Assembly (NCBI GenBank): GCA_963816155.1
Contig: CAWFJE010000004.1
Coordinates: forward strand, 1 to 64,000
Origin: JAXGXJ01 sp963816155
GTDB lineage: Bacteria; Actinomycetota; Thermoleophilia; RBG-16-64-13
Length of the DNA: 64,000 nucleotides
Direction of reading: 5' to 3'
Of the stretch, positions 34,628 to 43,240 are shown piece after piece (position 1 is the first letter of the stretch; each line of letters opens with the position of its first letter). The notes under the pieces are model-generated. The model was not told where the DNA came from and did no database searches. It saw nothing but the letters and a program-made list of their open reading frames with translations. The position numbers and the translations under genes are program-made.

Positions 34628-34903
34628 TCAGGACGGAGTGCGGGGCCGCCACTTGATGGTCGCCAGGTGGTCTGCTCTTCTCAGGCCGACGGGGGTCAGG
34701 GCGATCTGGTTGGCGTCCGCCCATTCCAGTATGCCGCGGCTGGTCCAGAAGTGACACGCCTGTTCCACATCGCCCTTGGAATGGCCAAGCGCCCGCCGGA
34801 CCTTTGTGAACGAAATGGCGTTGACCGCCCTTCTGCCAGCCAGCTCATACACCGCGCGAAGGCATCTCTCTTCGAGACGATCCAGGGATCTCGGAACACT
34901 CAT
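34628..34903 (-). CDS. small winged-helix-like protein
   Basis: 91 residues with GGGAGGT 8 bases before ATG. The order SLDRLEERCLRAVYELAGRR, VNAISFTKVRRALG, VEQACHFWTSRGILEWADA NQIALTPVGLRRAD is the helix-helix-wing pattern of small winged-helix DNA-binding or replication-type proteins. No named family was recognised. It stands alone between the cupin and the hypothetical nuclease-like gene. Confidence 0.6.
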   Translation of the reverse strand: MSVPRSLDRLEERCLRAVYELAGRRAVNAISFTKVRRALGHSKGDVEQACHFWTSRGILEWADANQIALTPVGLRRADHLATIKWRPRTPS

Positions 34904-35076
34904 CGCATCTTACCTCCCGGAGACTCGAGCGGCAGGCGGACTGCAGCCTAGTGCCCCTCGTCCTAGCTTTCGCTGCACGCGCCACGAGAGTAGCCAGATT
35001 GATTATGGTGTCCGAAGCCTGAAGTTTTCCTGAACGCGCGCTAAGACAGGTGCGCCGGCGCCTCGTTTTGCCGACT

Positions 35077-35514
35077 TCAGGCCTTCACTGCATCATGGGC
35101 CTTGACCAGCGCAGTGGTGATGGTATCCGTGCTCACCTCGTCGGCCCCGACATAGAAGAACCAGAACCTCCCGGGGAACGCCGCCTCCAGCTTGGCTGCG
35201 AGCGACTTCTCCCTCTCCACCTGGTCCACAGGTTGAGCGTACGAATCCAGGACCAAGACGACCAAAGCCAGCTTCCTCTTCTCCTCGAGGTAGTCCGTCT
35301 TGTGTATGAGCCACCAGTATTTCTGGACGCTCTGCAATGGCTGCAGGCTCTCATACTCCACTACTATGGTGCCCCCAGGGAAGTCGAAGGCTTCATCCGG
35401 CTGCGGCCGGCATGAGAACGAGTCGCTCGGCAACTCCTGGCAGATGCTGTGTGAGGACGGTCCCAGGCCCAAGAGGTACGAGCGGACCACATTTTCGGCT
35501 GCTTTGGGTTCCAC
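35077..35514 (-). CDS. hypothetical protein, possible PD-(D/E)xK nuclease-like fold
   Basis: The frame opens at 35565, but GTG 35514 has GGAGGTGG directly before it and the sequence becomes protein-like from there (VEPKAAENVVRSYLLGLG). A DEAFDFPGGTIVVEYESLQP stretch with hydrophobic strand, ExE and a following helix resembles the core of small restriction-like nucleases. A KRKLALVVLVLDSY strand follows. No methylase or partner gene is near. Function unassigned. Confidence 0.5.
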   Translation of the reverse strand: MEPKAAENVVRSYLLGLGPSSHSICQELPSDSFSCRPQPDEAFDFPGGTIVVEYESLQPLQSVQKYWWLIHKTDYLEEKRKLALVVLVLDSYAQPVDQVEREKSLAAKLEAAFPGRFWFFYVGADEVSTDTITTALVKAHDAVKA

Positions 35515-35709
35515 GTGCCACCTCCGAGGGGATATTGCAGATGCGCATGCTGAAGAATACGACAAATAGCGTGCGGTGCGATATGGGCGTGCGAGCTTGA
35601 CCGCCGAGCGTTGCCGGCGGCGCCGTGTTCGGCGAGTGTTGGCTCAGCGCGACCGGGCGCCGGCGGGTAAACTAGTCCCCAGTCTTCGTCACTTCGCGAA
35701 GGAGGCGTC

Positions 35710-36316
35710 TTGCAGCAGGGTATCGACCGTGCCTGGGAGCTTCTCGCGTCCCGCGATCCGGCAGAGGCTGAGCGATTGCGCCGCGGTGACACAGTCCGTA
35801 CGTGACTCGCGCTACGAGGTGCCGGTCTTGGGACACGTGGTGATCGTCGATCCGGTAGCTCGCACTCTCAAGGGATCGAGTCCGGAGTCGGATCTCCTAC
35901 TCACCAAGATGGCCTATTTCTCTCGCCTTTCGGTACTGCACTACCTGCTTGGAGCCAAGCCGATCGAGCCCAGCGGTCGCCTGCTCAAGCCTGAGGAACT
36001 CAAGTCGGGCCAGATGTATCTGACGGGCTCTCACGTGCTGCCCACCGACCAGTTGGCGGCGCGCTACGCGCGAGATGTCGATGGCTTTCTCCGGCAGGCG
36101 GCTCGATTCGGTGGGGAGGCGGGGTCCTATGGGGACGCCGCGGTGGAACTGCACCCTTTCCCTCGCGTGCCCGTCACCTTGATCCTGTGGCAGGAGGACG
36201 ACGAATTCTCGGCCACAAGCCATCTGCTCTTCGACGACACCTGCGAACTCCACCTGCCTCCGGATATCCTCTGGTCCGTGGCCATGATGTGCGTGCTGGC
36301 GATGCTGAGATCTTGA
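35710..36316 (+). pseudogene. DUF3786 family protein, frameshifted near residue 30
   Basis: TTG 35710, preceded by CGAAGGAGGCG, opens with LQQGIDRAWELLASRDPAEA ERLRRGDTV, the normal start of DUF3786. The frame then stops at about 35804. The rest of the domain continues one frame over as RYEVPVLGHVVIVDPVARTL, LLTKMAYFSRLSVLHYLLGA, HPFPRVPVTLILWQEDDEFS and HLLFDDTCELHLP. DUF3786 proteins occur in anaerobes near corrinoid, CO or other metal-enzyme genes; function is unknown. A one-base error or mutation between about 35790 and 35803 explains the break. The frame alone gives a false 246-residue protein with an Arg-rich start. Confidence 0.72.
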
Positions 36317-36352
36317 TCGGCTGGGGAACTATCAGCCGTTCCCGATCAGGCG

Positions 36353-37387
36353 CTAGAAGACCCGGCAGCCGCCTCGGAAACTGCTCGGCCAGACGTCGCT
36401 GATCTGCACCCGATTGCCTGTGGCGTTGATCATGCGCCCGTTGCCTATGTAGATGCCCACATGCTGGATGGGGGAATAGAAGAAGACCAGGTCTCCCACC
36501 TGCAGCTGACTGCGGGATACGTGAGTCCCGCAGTTGTACTGCATACGGCTGGAGTGTGGGAGAGAGACACCCACCTTGGCGTACACGTACTGGACCAGAC
36601 CGGAGCAGTCGAAGCCCTTGGGACTGGAGCCTCCCCACACGTAGGGCACGCCCAGGTACTGCATGGCTATCGAGACTGCCTTGCCGGGTCTGGAGACCAG
36701 GAAAGCCCTGCGCGCCCGCTCCTCGGCCGCCAGTCTGGCCTGCCGTTCGGCCTCCGCCTTCCTGAGCTTGGCTATCTGTGCCTCTTTGCCCTTGAGAGCC
36801 TGCTTCTGCTCGGCGATCCTGTCCAGCACCTTCTGCCTGGCGGTCTCGGCCTCGGCCTCGTAGGTCTTCTGTTGCTGCAACTGAAGCTCCAACTGGGCTT
36901 TCAGGCCCGTCTCTTTGGACCGATAGGCCTGGATCTGCTCGACCAACTCCGAGTCGCGCGCACTCAGCCACCTGAGCTTCTCCAGGCGCGTGATCAAGTC
37001 GGAGAAGTCGTCGGAGCCCATGATGACGTCCAGTGTCCCCAGGCTCCCCTGCTTGTAGATGAGCACCAAGCGCTCGTTGAAGCCGGCCTCGGAGTACTGT
37101 AAGTCGTGGGAAGCCCGCTTCAGGTTCTTCGATGCCTGCTTGGCCGCGGCCTGGGTGTCCTCGAACTGCTGCCGGGCGAAGTTGTAGTCCTCGGTTGCCG
37201 CCTCCAACTCGCGATCGAGTCGATCGATGAGAGCGACGAGTTCGCGAGCCTCGGCCGCGGCCCTATCGATGGCGGAGGTGGCGGCTTCGGCGACCCCAGA
37301 CATTGTGAGGACGAGGAACCCTACCAAGATGACCACCGCGAGGACGCGCCGAACGTGCGCATTCTCACCTGGTCTGTAGCCAGACAC
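36353..37387 (-). CDS. NlpC/P60 peptidoglycan endopeptidase with coiled-coil N-terminus
   Basis: 344 residues, GTG start after GGGAGGAAGC. Signal peptide (about 13-36, ending AEAA), then a long coiled coil (about 40-235) rich in Glu, Lys, Ala, similar to RipA/CwlO proteins. The C-terminal NlpC/P60 domain has VPYVWGGSSPKGFDCSGLVQ with catalytic C261, HVGIYIGNG with H309, and N/Q downstream. It cuts D-Glu-meso-DAP-type bonds in peptidoglycan. The coiled coil probably gates activity, as in FtsEX-controlled hydrolases. It diverges from the TRAP operon; the 350 bp between them carry that operon's promoter. Confidence 0.93.
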   Translation of the reverse strand: MSGYRPGENAHVRRVLAVVILVGFLVLTMSGVAEAATSAIDRAAAEARELVALIDRLDRELEAATEDYNFARQQFEDTQAAAKQASKNLKRASHDLQYSEAGFNERLVLIYKQGSLGTLDVIMGSDDFSDLITRLEKLRWLSARDSELVEQIQAYRSKETGLKAQLELQLQQQKTYEAEAETARQKVLDRIAEQKQALKGKEAQIAKLRKAEAERQARLAAEERARRAFLVSRPGKAVSIAMQYLGVPYVWGGSSPKGFDCSGLVQYVYAKVGVSLPHSSRMQYNCGTHVSRSQLQVGDLVFFYSPIQHVGIYIGNGRMINATGNRVQISDVWPSSFRGGCRVF

Positions 37388-37591
37388 GCTTCCTCCCGGT
37401 TCACATGATCGCTGGGGCCGGAGCCGGTCGCACCAGCCGCCCCGGCCCTGCTTGGGGGATTATACGGACGGGCGGATTCCCCTGCCATGTAGCCGGCGGG
37501 CGCCCCTGAGACGGGCGGCTGTGCACAGGGTTGAATCACATGAATAGACGGTGCCCACACCATTAACAGTAATTAAGGTTCTGAATTCGTA

Positions 37592-37620
37592 TTGACTCTG
37601 CATTGGGTTGCGTGTATGTT
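37592..37620 (+). promoter_or_regulatory. sigma70-type promoter of the TRAP operon
   Basis: TTGACT at 37592-37597, 17-bp spacer, TATGTT at 37615-37620, in an AT-rich patch about 120 bp before dctP. It is the best promoter match in the right half. The rest of the 37388-37737 gap shows nothing further. Confidence 0.7.
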
Positions 37621-37737
37621 GGCGGTTATCTTCAGGAAGAAGTCTGACCGGCGGCCGAAAGCAGAGCCCGGCCCGACCCTCTTGGAGTAGGCAATGGCAG
37701 TGGCGCTCAGCGCCGCGAAGCATGGGAGGGATCGTAT

Positions 37738-38916
37738 ATGAGAAGTCGTCGTCTGAAACTATCGCTATGTGTGACCGCCTTGGTGCTGGTTCTCGCATTA
37801 GCGGCCGTCGCCGCTGGTTGCGGTGACGGAGACACCGAAACCACAGCAGCACCCACCGAAACCACAGCAGCACCCACCGAAACCACAGCAGCACCGACGG
37901 AAACCACAGCAGCACCCACCGAGACCACGGCCGCGCCGACAGGTGAAGTGATCAACCTGAAGTACGCGGACCAGAACGCGGAGACCGGCTGGGTGGGCGC
38001 AGAAGCCGCCAACCCGTGGCTGGACAGCCTGGAAGCGGCCACCAACGACCGGGTCCAAGTGGAGCGGTTCTTCGGCCAGACCCTGATGACCGGAGCCGAC
38101 ACCTGGGAAGGCCTGAAGGCCGGCATCGCCGACCTGGCTTGGTGTATGCACCAGTACTGGCAGAACCTGACCCCGTTGGCTGAAGTCATGACCCTACCCT
38201 TCATGCCCTACGACAGTGGGGAACTGGGCGGCGCCGTCATGTGGCAGCTCTATGAAGAGTTCCCGTCCATACGCGCGCAGTTCGCCGACAACCATCCCGT
38301 CGCGCTCTGGACCTCGAGCCCGTTCTATCTCCTGACGGTCGACAAGCCGGTGTACAAGCCCGAGGACATGAAGGGCATGAAGATCCGTACGCTCGGTGGT
38401 CCTCCGACTGCCATGATGGAAGCTATCGGTGCCGTTCCCGTCGGCATGCCTATGCCTGAGACCTACCAGGCCCTCCAGACGGGCGTCCTCGACGGCATCC
38501 TCACCAACTGGGAATCCATCTACTCGTTCAGGCACTACGAAGTGGGCAAATACCTGACCCTGGTTCCGTTCCACACGGGCCTGTTCGGTGTGAGCTTCAA
38601 CAACAATTCGTGGGACAGTCTGCCCGACGACGTCAAGGGCCAGATCGAGAGCGTCTCCCTGCAGGAAGGCTCGATGTTCTGGGGTAGGAACATGTTCGAC
38701 ACCGCTGCCGCCGGAGTCGCGGATATCCTCAAAGAGAAGGGTATCGAGCTGACCTACATCACGCCGACCGAAGAAGAGATCAAGACGGAGTGGGCGGACG
38801 TGTACGGCCAGCCGCTGTGGGCGGAATGGGTCAAGAACATGGAGGCCCAGGGTCACACAGACGCCCAGGCCATCCTGGACAGAGCCCTCGAGCTGATCGC
38901 GGCCTCTCCCCGATAG
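37738..38916 (+). CDS. dctP: TRAP transporter solute-binding lipoprotein DctP
   Basis: 392 residues. Signal peptide with lipobox AAGC, then five tandem ETTAAPT units as a spacer from the membrane. The DctP domain has LKYADQNAETGWVGAEAANP, VERFFGQTLMTGADTWEGLK, the substrate-orienting Arg in DMKGMKIRTLGGPPTAMMEA, GAVPVGMPMPETYQALQTGV LDG and a TNWESIYSF ligand loop. It captures an organic acid or related anion for the two membrane subunits downstream. Substrate cannot be read from sequence. Lipoprotein anchoring replaces free periplasmic diffusion, as expected in a monoderm. Confidence 0.94.
   Translation: MRSRRLKLSLCVTALVLVLALAAVAAGCGDGDTETTAAPTETTAAPTETTAAPTETTAAPTETTAAPTGEVINLKYADQNAETGWVGAEAANPWLDSLEAATNDRVQVERFFGQTLMTGADTWEGLKAGIADLAWCMHQYWQNLTPLAEVMTLPFMPYDSGELGGAVMWQLYEEFPSIRAQFADNHPVALWTSSPFYLLTVDKPVYKPEDMKGMKIRTLGGPPTAMMEAIGAVPVGMPMPETYQALQTGVLDGILTNWESIYSFRHYEVGKYLTLVPFHTGLFGVSFNNNSWDSLPDDVKGQIESVSLQEGSMFWGRNMFDTAAAGVADILKEKGIELTYITPTEEEIKTEWADVYGQPLWAEWVKNMEAQGHTDAQAILDRALELIAASPR
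37834..37938 (+). repeat. 21-bp tandem repeat x5 inside dctP
   Basis: Five in-frame units of accgaaaccacagcagcacc plus one base; the first three are nearly identical and the last two diverged at third positions. They encode the ETTAAPT spacer, and slippage could change spacer length. Confidence 0.9.
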
Positions 38917-38943
38917 AACCACTAGGCTTATAAAGGAAACGAA

Positions 38944-39456
38944 GTGAAGCTTGTTGGCATAGCCAAGAGACTTGACTCGATACTGGTGGGTACTGCCAAA
39001 GCGCTTCACGCCTTCGGGAGCGGCATCCTCGCTGTGCTCATGTTCTTCACAGTGCTGGATGTCGCTCTCCGCTATTTCCTCAATAGTCCGATCAAAGGCG
39101 ACTACGACATCTCCTCCTTCATGATGGGCGTATTGATCGCCAGTGGCCTTGCTATGGTCGCTCTTAAGAGGGGACATATCGGCGTGGACGTGCTCACTAC
39201 GCACATGCCCAAGAGAGTGCAGGCCGGTCTCAATATCTTTGGAGAGCTCATCACATTCGGCCTGCTTTGTCTGATGGTATGGCAGGCCGGGAAGTATGGA
39301 ACGATGCTGCAGGAGAGTAATACCAAGGCTCAAGCTATCCCCGTTCCGCACTACCCGTTCGTCTGGGTGGTGACCATCTGCCTCGCAGTCTTTGCGCTCG
39401 TGGTTCTGCGGAATCTCATCATCGATATTGGGAAGGTAAAGAGAGGTGCCGAATGA
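38944..39456 (+). CDS. dctQ: TRAP transporter small membrane subunit DctQ
   Basis: 170 residues, GTG start after AAAGGAAACGAA, 27 bp behind dctP. Four helices: LHAFGSGILAVLMFFTVLDV (about 20-40), DISSFMMGVLIASGLAMVAL (57-77), LNIFGELITFGLLCLMVWQA (97-117) and FVWVVTICLAVFALVVLRNL (139-159). The motif DVALRYFLNSPIKGDYDIS is the DctQ signature. It forms the integral membrane complex with DctM. Confidence 0.93.
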   Translation: MKLVGIAKRLDSILVGTAKALHAFGSGILAVLMFFTVLDVALRYFLNSPIKGDYDISSFMMGVLIASGLAMVALKRGHIGVDVLTTHMPKRVQAGLNIFGELITFGLLCLMVWQAGKYGTMLQESNTKAQAIPVPHYPFVWVVTICLAVFALVVLRNLIIDIGKVKRGAE

Positions 39457-40751
39457 GCCCCGCTGAGATCGGGGTGGTCGGCATGGGCGCCCTGCTTGTT
39501 CTTCTGTTTCTTGGAGTGCCGGTGGGCATCGGCTTGTCCGTGGTCGGCTTCGCAGGATTTGCGGCGGTCTCGGGTCTCCAGCCCGCTCTCGGTATCCTCA
39601 GGATCGTCCCCTACGCGACGTTCTCGAACTACGGTCTGATCGTCATCCCACTGTTCATCCTGATGGGCAACTTCGCGTTTCATTCGGGATTGAGCGCAGA
39701 CTTGTTCGTCACCGCGCGCTCGTGGTTCGGCAGGGTGCGCGGCGGTCTGGCCATGTCGGCTATCGCCGGCAGTGCGGCCTTTGCGGCCATCAGCGGTTCC
39801 AGCGTGGCCACAGCCGCGACCATGGGTAAGATATCTCTGCCGGAGATGAAGCGCCACGGCTACGACGACGGCTTGGCCACGGGTACTCTCGCAGCCGGCG
39901 GCACCATCGGCATTCTGATCCCGCCCAGCGTGATCCTCATCATCTACGGGGTGCTGACCGAGAACTCCATCGGCGCACTCTTCCTGGCCGGCTTCATCCC
40001 CGGAATACTACAGGCCATCTTCTTCATCGCCCTTATCGGCTTGATGTGTCTGTTCCGTCCCAAGCTCGGCCCCCCGGCGGAATCGTTCACCATGTGGGAG
40101 AAAGTCAAGTCTCTCAGGGGCTCCTGGATGGTTCTCGTACTCTTCCTTCTGGTCATCGGCGGCATCTATGCCGGGATCTTCAGTCCGGGAGAAGCCGCGG
40201 GTATCGGGGCGTTCGGGGCGTTCGCGATCGCGCTCATACGAAGAAGACTCAATTGGACCAAGTTCAAGGACAGTCTCAGCGACGCGCTCTCCACTTCAGC
40301 CATGATCTTTCTCATCATGCTCGGGGCCAACATCTTCGGTTACTTCTTGGCCGTCACCGGCCTACCTCAGGCTCTGGCTGACGCCATGCTCGGGCTCGAG
40401 GTAAGTAAGTATGTGATCTTGCTGATCATCCTCATCGTGTACATCGTGCTGGGGATGTTCATGGACTCCATGGCCATGATCCTGATCACCATCCCCATCT
40501 TCTACCCGGTAGCCATGCAGTTGGGCTTCGATCCCATATGGTTCGGTATCGTGGTCGTGGTCGTGTGCGAGATAGGCTTGATCACACCGCCGGTAGGCAT
40601 GAACCTGTACGTGATCAAAGGCATCTCGGAGGACGTGGCTATGAGCAAGGTGTTTCGAGGGGCGACTCCATTCATCCTGACGGACTTCGTGTTCACCGCG
40701 GTACTGGTGGCGTTCCCGATCCTGGCGACGTTCCTGCCCAGTATCATGTGA
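39453..40751 (+). CDS. dctM: TRAP transporter large membrane subunit DctM
   Basis: 432 residues, ATG overlapping the dctQ stop by four bases. About 12 helices with the family elements IPLFILMGNFAFHSGLSADL, MSAIAGSAAFAAISGSSVAT, GTLAAGGTIGILIPPSVILI, IYAGIFSPGEAAGIGAFGAF and MFMDSMAMILITIPIFYPVA, ending TPPVGMNLYVIKGIS. It couples substrate uptake to a Na+ or H+ gradient. Complete and of normal length. A compound hairpin lies 28 bp after its stop. Confidence 0.95.
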   Translation: MSPAEIGVVGMGALLVLLFLGVPVGIGLSVVGFAGFAAVSGLQPALGILRIVPYATFSNYGLIVIPLFILMGNFAFHSGLSADLFVTARSWFGRVRGGLAMSAIAGSAAFAAISGSSVATAATMGKISLPEMKRHGYDDGLATGTLAAGGTIGILIPPSVILIIYGVLTENSIGALFLAGFIPGILQAIFFIALIGLMCLFRPKLGPPAESFTMWEKVKSLRGSWMVLVLFLLVIGGIYAGIFSPGEAAGIGAFGAFAIALIRRRLNWTKFKDSLSDALSTSAMIFLIMLGANIFGYFLAVTGLPQALADAMLGLEVSKYVILLIILIVYIVLGMFMDSMAMILITIPIFYPVAMQLGFDPIWFGIVVVVVCEIGLITPPVGMNLYVIKGISEDVAMSKVFRGATPFILTDFVFTAVLVAFPILATFLPSIM

Positions 40752-40778
40752 TCTGAGCGACTTGCAGCAGATCTAGGC

Positions 40779-40823
40779 GACCGGCCGTGTAGGTGGTGCT
40801 TGGCACCGACTGCGCGGCCGGTC
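40779..40823 (+). terminator. compound hairpin after dctM
   Basis: GACCGGCCG (40779-40787) pairs with CGGCCGGTC (40815-40823); inside it GGTGC-TTG-GCACC (40795-40807) forms a second stem. No T-run. Probable end of the TRAP operon. Confidence 0.6.
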
Positions 40824-41030
40824 TGCATCTGTGGTCTTCTCCAGCGCAGGCTTGCAGCTGGAAGGGCTTTGGGCCGCGCGCTGATAGTGCGTTTGGCGTC
40901 GCTGTAGTCTCCCACCGTTCCCCGGGTTCGCTCGTTCCACACTCCGCCTTCCGGTCGGGGGATTACTCTTCAGCGTGCTGGGAATACCAGGAGGCAGAAG
41001 GAGGGCAAGCTGACGATCGGGGGCGGGCTG

Positions 41031-41393
41031 GTGAATGTGAACGAGGGTGATGTAGGCGGAGTACCTCTCATCGTGGTCGAAGGAGATCTGGACCAGTCGT
41101 CCAAGCAACTCGTCCGCGACGCAGTGATGGACGCATTGCGCGGGCCGTACGCGCGCCAGAGTCTTCTGGTCGACCTCACCGACTGCGCCTTTTTGGATAG
41201 TGGGGGGATCGGAGTCCTCCTCTCGGCGCTCGCGCATCTGCCGCCCGGAGGGTGGCTCGGTCTGATCGGTGTCTCGGACGCCACAGCCAGGACGCTGACC
41301 TACACGGGATTCGACACGAACGACAAGGTACGCTTCTTCCAGAACCGGAGTGATGCCGCGGCCACGCTTGCCCGCGAGAAGAAACTGGGGTAG
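41031..41393 (+). CDS. STAS-domain anti-sigma-factor antagonist
   Basis: 120 residues, GTG start. STAS fold: VPLIVVEGDLDQSSKQLVRD, SLLVDLTDCAFLDSGGIGVL, GWLGLIGVSDATARTLTYTG. The Ser in DSGGIG is at the phosphorylation site of SpoIIAA/RsbV proteins, which release a sigma factor by binding its anti-sigma kinase when dephosphorylated. No RsbW-like kinase or phosphatase is adjacent, so the partner must be elsewhere. Single gene. Confidence 0.87.
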   Translation: MNVNEGDVGGVPLIVVEGDLDQSSKQLVRDAVMDALRGPYARQSLLVDLTDCAFLDSGGIGVLLSALAHLPPGGWLGLIGVSDATARTLTYTGFDTNDKVRFFQNRSDAAATLAREKKLG

Positions 41394-41517
41394 CGGGCTC
41401 GCAAGGACGCAGCCTCACGTATGTGAGAGACCGAAACAGGCCATCGACCTTGGGCTGTCGGCCCGAGAATGAATATGCGACGAGGGGCCAATGCTCCCAG
41501 AGAGTGAGGAGGAAGAG

Positions 41518-42372
41518 ATGAAGATAGGAGTGACGGGAGCCAGCGGGCAGTTGGGCCGCTTGGTGATACAACGCCTTCTGGAGAGTTGCGCCGCGACCGA
41601 CATCGTGGCTATAGTGCGCGACCCGGCGAAGGCGGCCGATCTGGCCGCCGCGGGCGTGGAGATCAGAGTGGCCGACTATGACGACCGCGCTTCTCTCGAT
41701 GCGGCCGTTGTCGGTCTGGACAGACTGCTGCTGGTCTCGTCGAACGAGGTGGGGCGGCGGGTCCCGCAGCATATCAACGTGATCGAGGCCGCCAAGGCCG
41801 CCGGCGTGAAGCACGTGATCTACACGAGTGCGCCCAAGGCCACCACCTCGTCCTTGATCCTCGCGCCGGAGCACAAGGCCACCGAGGAGTACCTTGCGTC
41901 CTCGGGCCTGACCTACACGGTGCTGCGCAACAACTGGTACACGGACAACTATGCGCAGCAGGTCCAGGCGGCCGCGCAGACGGGTGTGCTGAAGGCCGCC
42001 ACCGGTGCCGGTCGCGTCGCCAGTGCCGCGCGCGCCGACTACGCCGACGGTGCCGCGGCCGTCCTGCTGGGCGAGGGCCATGAAGGCAAGGTGTACGAGT
42101 TCAGCGGCGACCAGGCCTGGGATTACGACGAGTTGGCGGCGACCATAGCTGAGGTGGCAGGAACGGCGTGCACCTACGAGGCGGTGGAGCCGGCGGAACT
42201 CGCGGCGGCCATGACAGAGGCAGGCGTGGACGAGGGTGTGGCCGGCTTCGTGGCTGCGCTCGACGAGAACATCTCCCAGGGTCTGCTCTCCGAAGCCACC
42301 TGCGATCTGTCCACACTGATCGGCAGGCCCAGCACTCCACTCAAGGATTCGGTGGAGAAGATGCTGGCCTGA
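41518..42372 (+). CDS. NmrA/QorB-like NAD(P)H:quinone oxidoreductase
   Basis: 284 residues from ATG 41518, which follows GAGGAGGAAGAG; the ORF is open nine codons earlier. Rossmann motif GVTGASGQLGRLVIQRLLES, VADYDDRASLDAAVVGLDRL, LLVSSNEVGRRVPQHINVIE, AGVKHVIYTSAPKA, and the LRNNWYTDNY segment typical of QorB (YtfG). The atypical-SDR catalytic Tyr/Lys is absent, as usual in this family. It probably reduces quinones with NADPH or senses NADP(H). Its end overlaps the convergent cysteine-cluster gene by 32 bp. Confidence 0.88.
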   Translation: MKIGVTGASGQLGRLVIQRLLESCAATDIVAIVRDPAKAADLAAAGVEIRVADYDDRASLDAAVVGLDRLLLVSSNEVGRRVPQHINVIEAAKAAGVKHVIYTSAPKATTSSLILAPEHKATEEYLASSGLTYTVLRNNWYTDNYAQQVQAAAQTGVLKAATGAGRVASAARADYADGAAAVLLGEGHEGKVYEFSGDQAWDYDELAATIAEVAGTACTYEAVEPAELAAAMTEAGVDEGVAGFVAALDENISQGLLSEATCDLSTLIGRPSTPLKDSVEKMLA

Positions 42373-43063
42373 GGAGCGTGAAGACATCCTGACCGCGTAG
42401 CCAGCGTCTCTCCACTTCCTCAGAGCAGAAGGCCAGGGCCAGCCCCGAGCGTAGCTCGATAGGGTCGCCGGCCAGGCCGAGTGATGAGAGCGCCTCCGTG
42501 ACCCCGGTGACCATCGCGGCCGCTCCCAGTTGATGGGCCGTGGAGCGCGGCACCAGACGCTCGTCGTCGCAGGCCGCGCACAACGACGCATCGCCGGACA
42601 CGCAGCCCCTGCAGGCCAGCGGCCGGGAGCTGTAGACCGCACACAGACCGTCGCCGAGCAGGGGGCAGGGTGGAAGATCCCGCTGGCCGGGTGCCGCCAC
42701 GGGCTCTGCAGCGGTGGCCTCGTGCGCGAGGGCGGTCAGACGGTCTCGCAGCCCAGGGTCGAGGTCATGTGACCCTCGAAGTCGTCGGGCGATGACGAAT
42801 ACTTCGATCGGGCTGACAGTCACCCGAAGGGTACGGCAACAATGATCGCAGCCGGGGGCGCAGGCCACGTCGCCCCCCGGTAGCGAAGTGAACGCCTGCT
42901 CTGTCATCCGGTCCAACTCCCTGAAGAGCCGGCGCGCCAAGTCGTCGAGGCGCGCTCCGCTCCTGCCGGGCCTGAGGGTTGACTCCGTCAGGCGGTGACC
43001 CGTTGCGCGGGCCGATTCGGCGTACGGCTTCCAGACGGGGGAGAGTTGTTGGGGCCTATCCAT
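42341..43063 (-). CDS. YkgJ-family cysteine-cluster protein
   Basis: 240 residues. CAPGCDHCCRTLRVTVSPIE and CPLLGDGLCAVYSSRPLACR GC are the two halves of the YkgJ/CxxCxxCC zinc- or iron-binding cluster. CAACDDERLVP adds further Cys. Family members are proposed metal or Fe-S chelating proteins; function is undetermined. Its 3' end overlaps the QorB-like gene on the other strand, so the two are transcribed towards each other. Confidence 0.85.
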   Translation of the reverse strand: MDRPQQLSPVWKPYAESARATGHRLTESTLRPGRSGARLDDLARRLFRELDRMTEQAFTSLPGGDVACAPGCDHCCRTLRVTVSPIEVFVIARRLRGSHDLDPGLRDRLTALAHEATAAEPVAAPGQRDLPPCPLLGDGLCAVYSSRPLACRGCVSGDASLCAACDDERLVPRSTAHQLGAAAMVTGVTEALSSLGLAGDPIELRSGLALAFCSEEVERRWLRGQDVFTLLRPASSPPNP

Positions 43064-43240
43064 GGAGACGGATAGGGTACGACAGACAAGAGGTCATCGT
43101 CCAGCCGGGACTTCCGCGCCCCGAGCCGCTGCGCAAGAGATCGCGGCATGACTTCGTGCCGATGCGGGTACCCCTGGTGCAAGTTAGGTATCCTTTCAAG
43201 GAGTCTGTCTGTCTGATCGGTGTGAATCGGAGGTTGCGGG

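Noticed and set aside
38194..39351. 385-residue minus-strand ORF opposite dctP/dctQ
   Set aside because: Opposite-strand shadow; dctP and dctQ are certain and overlap it fully.
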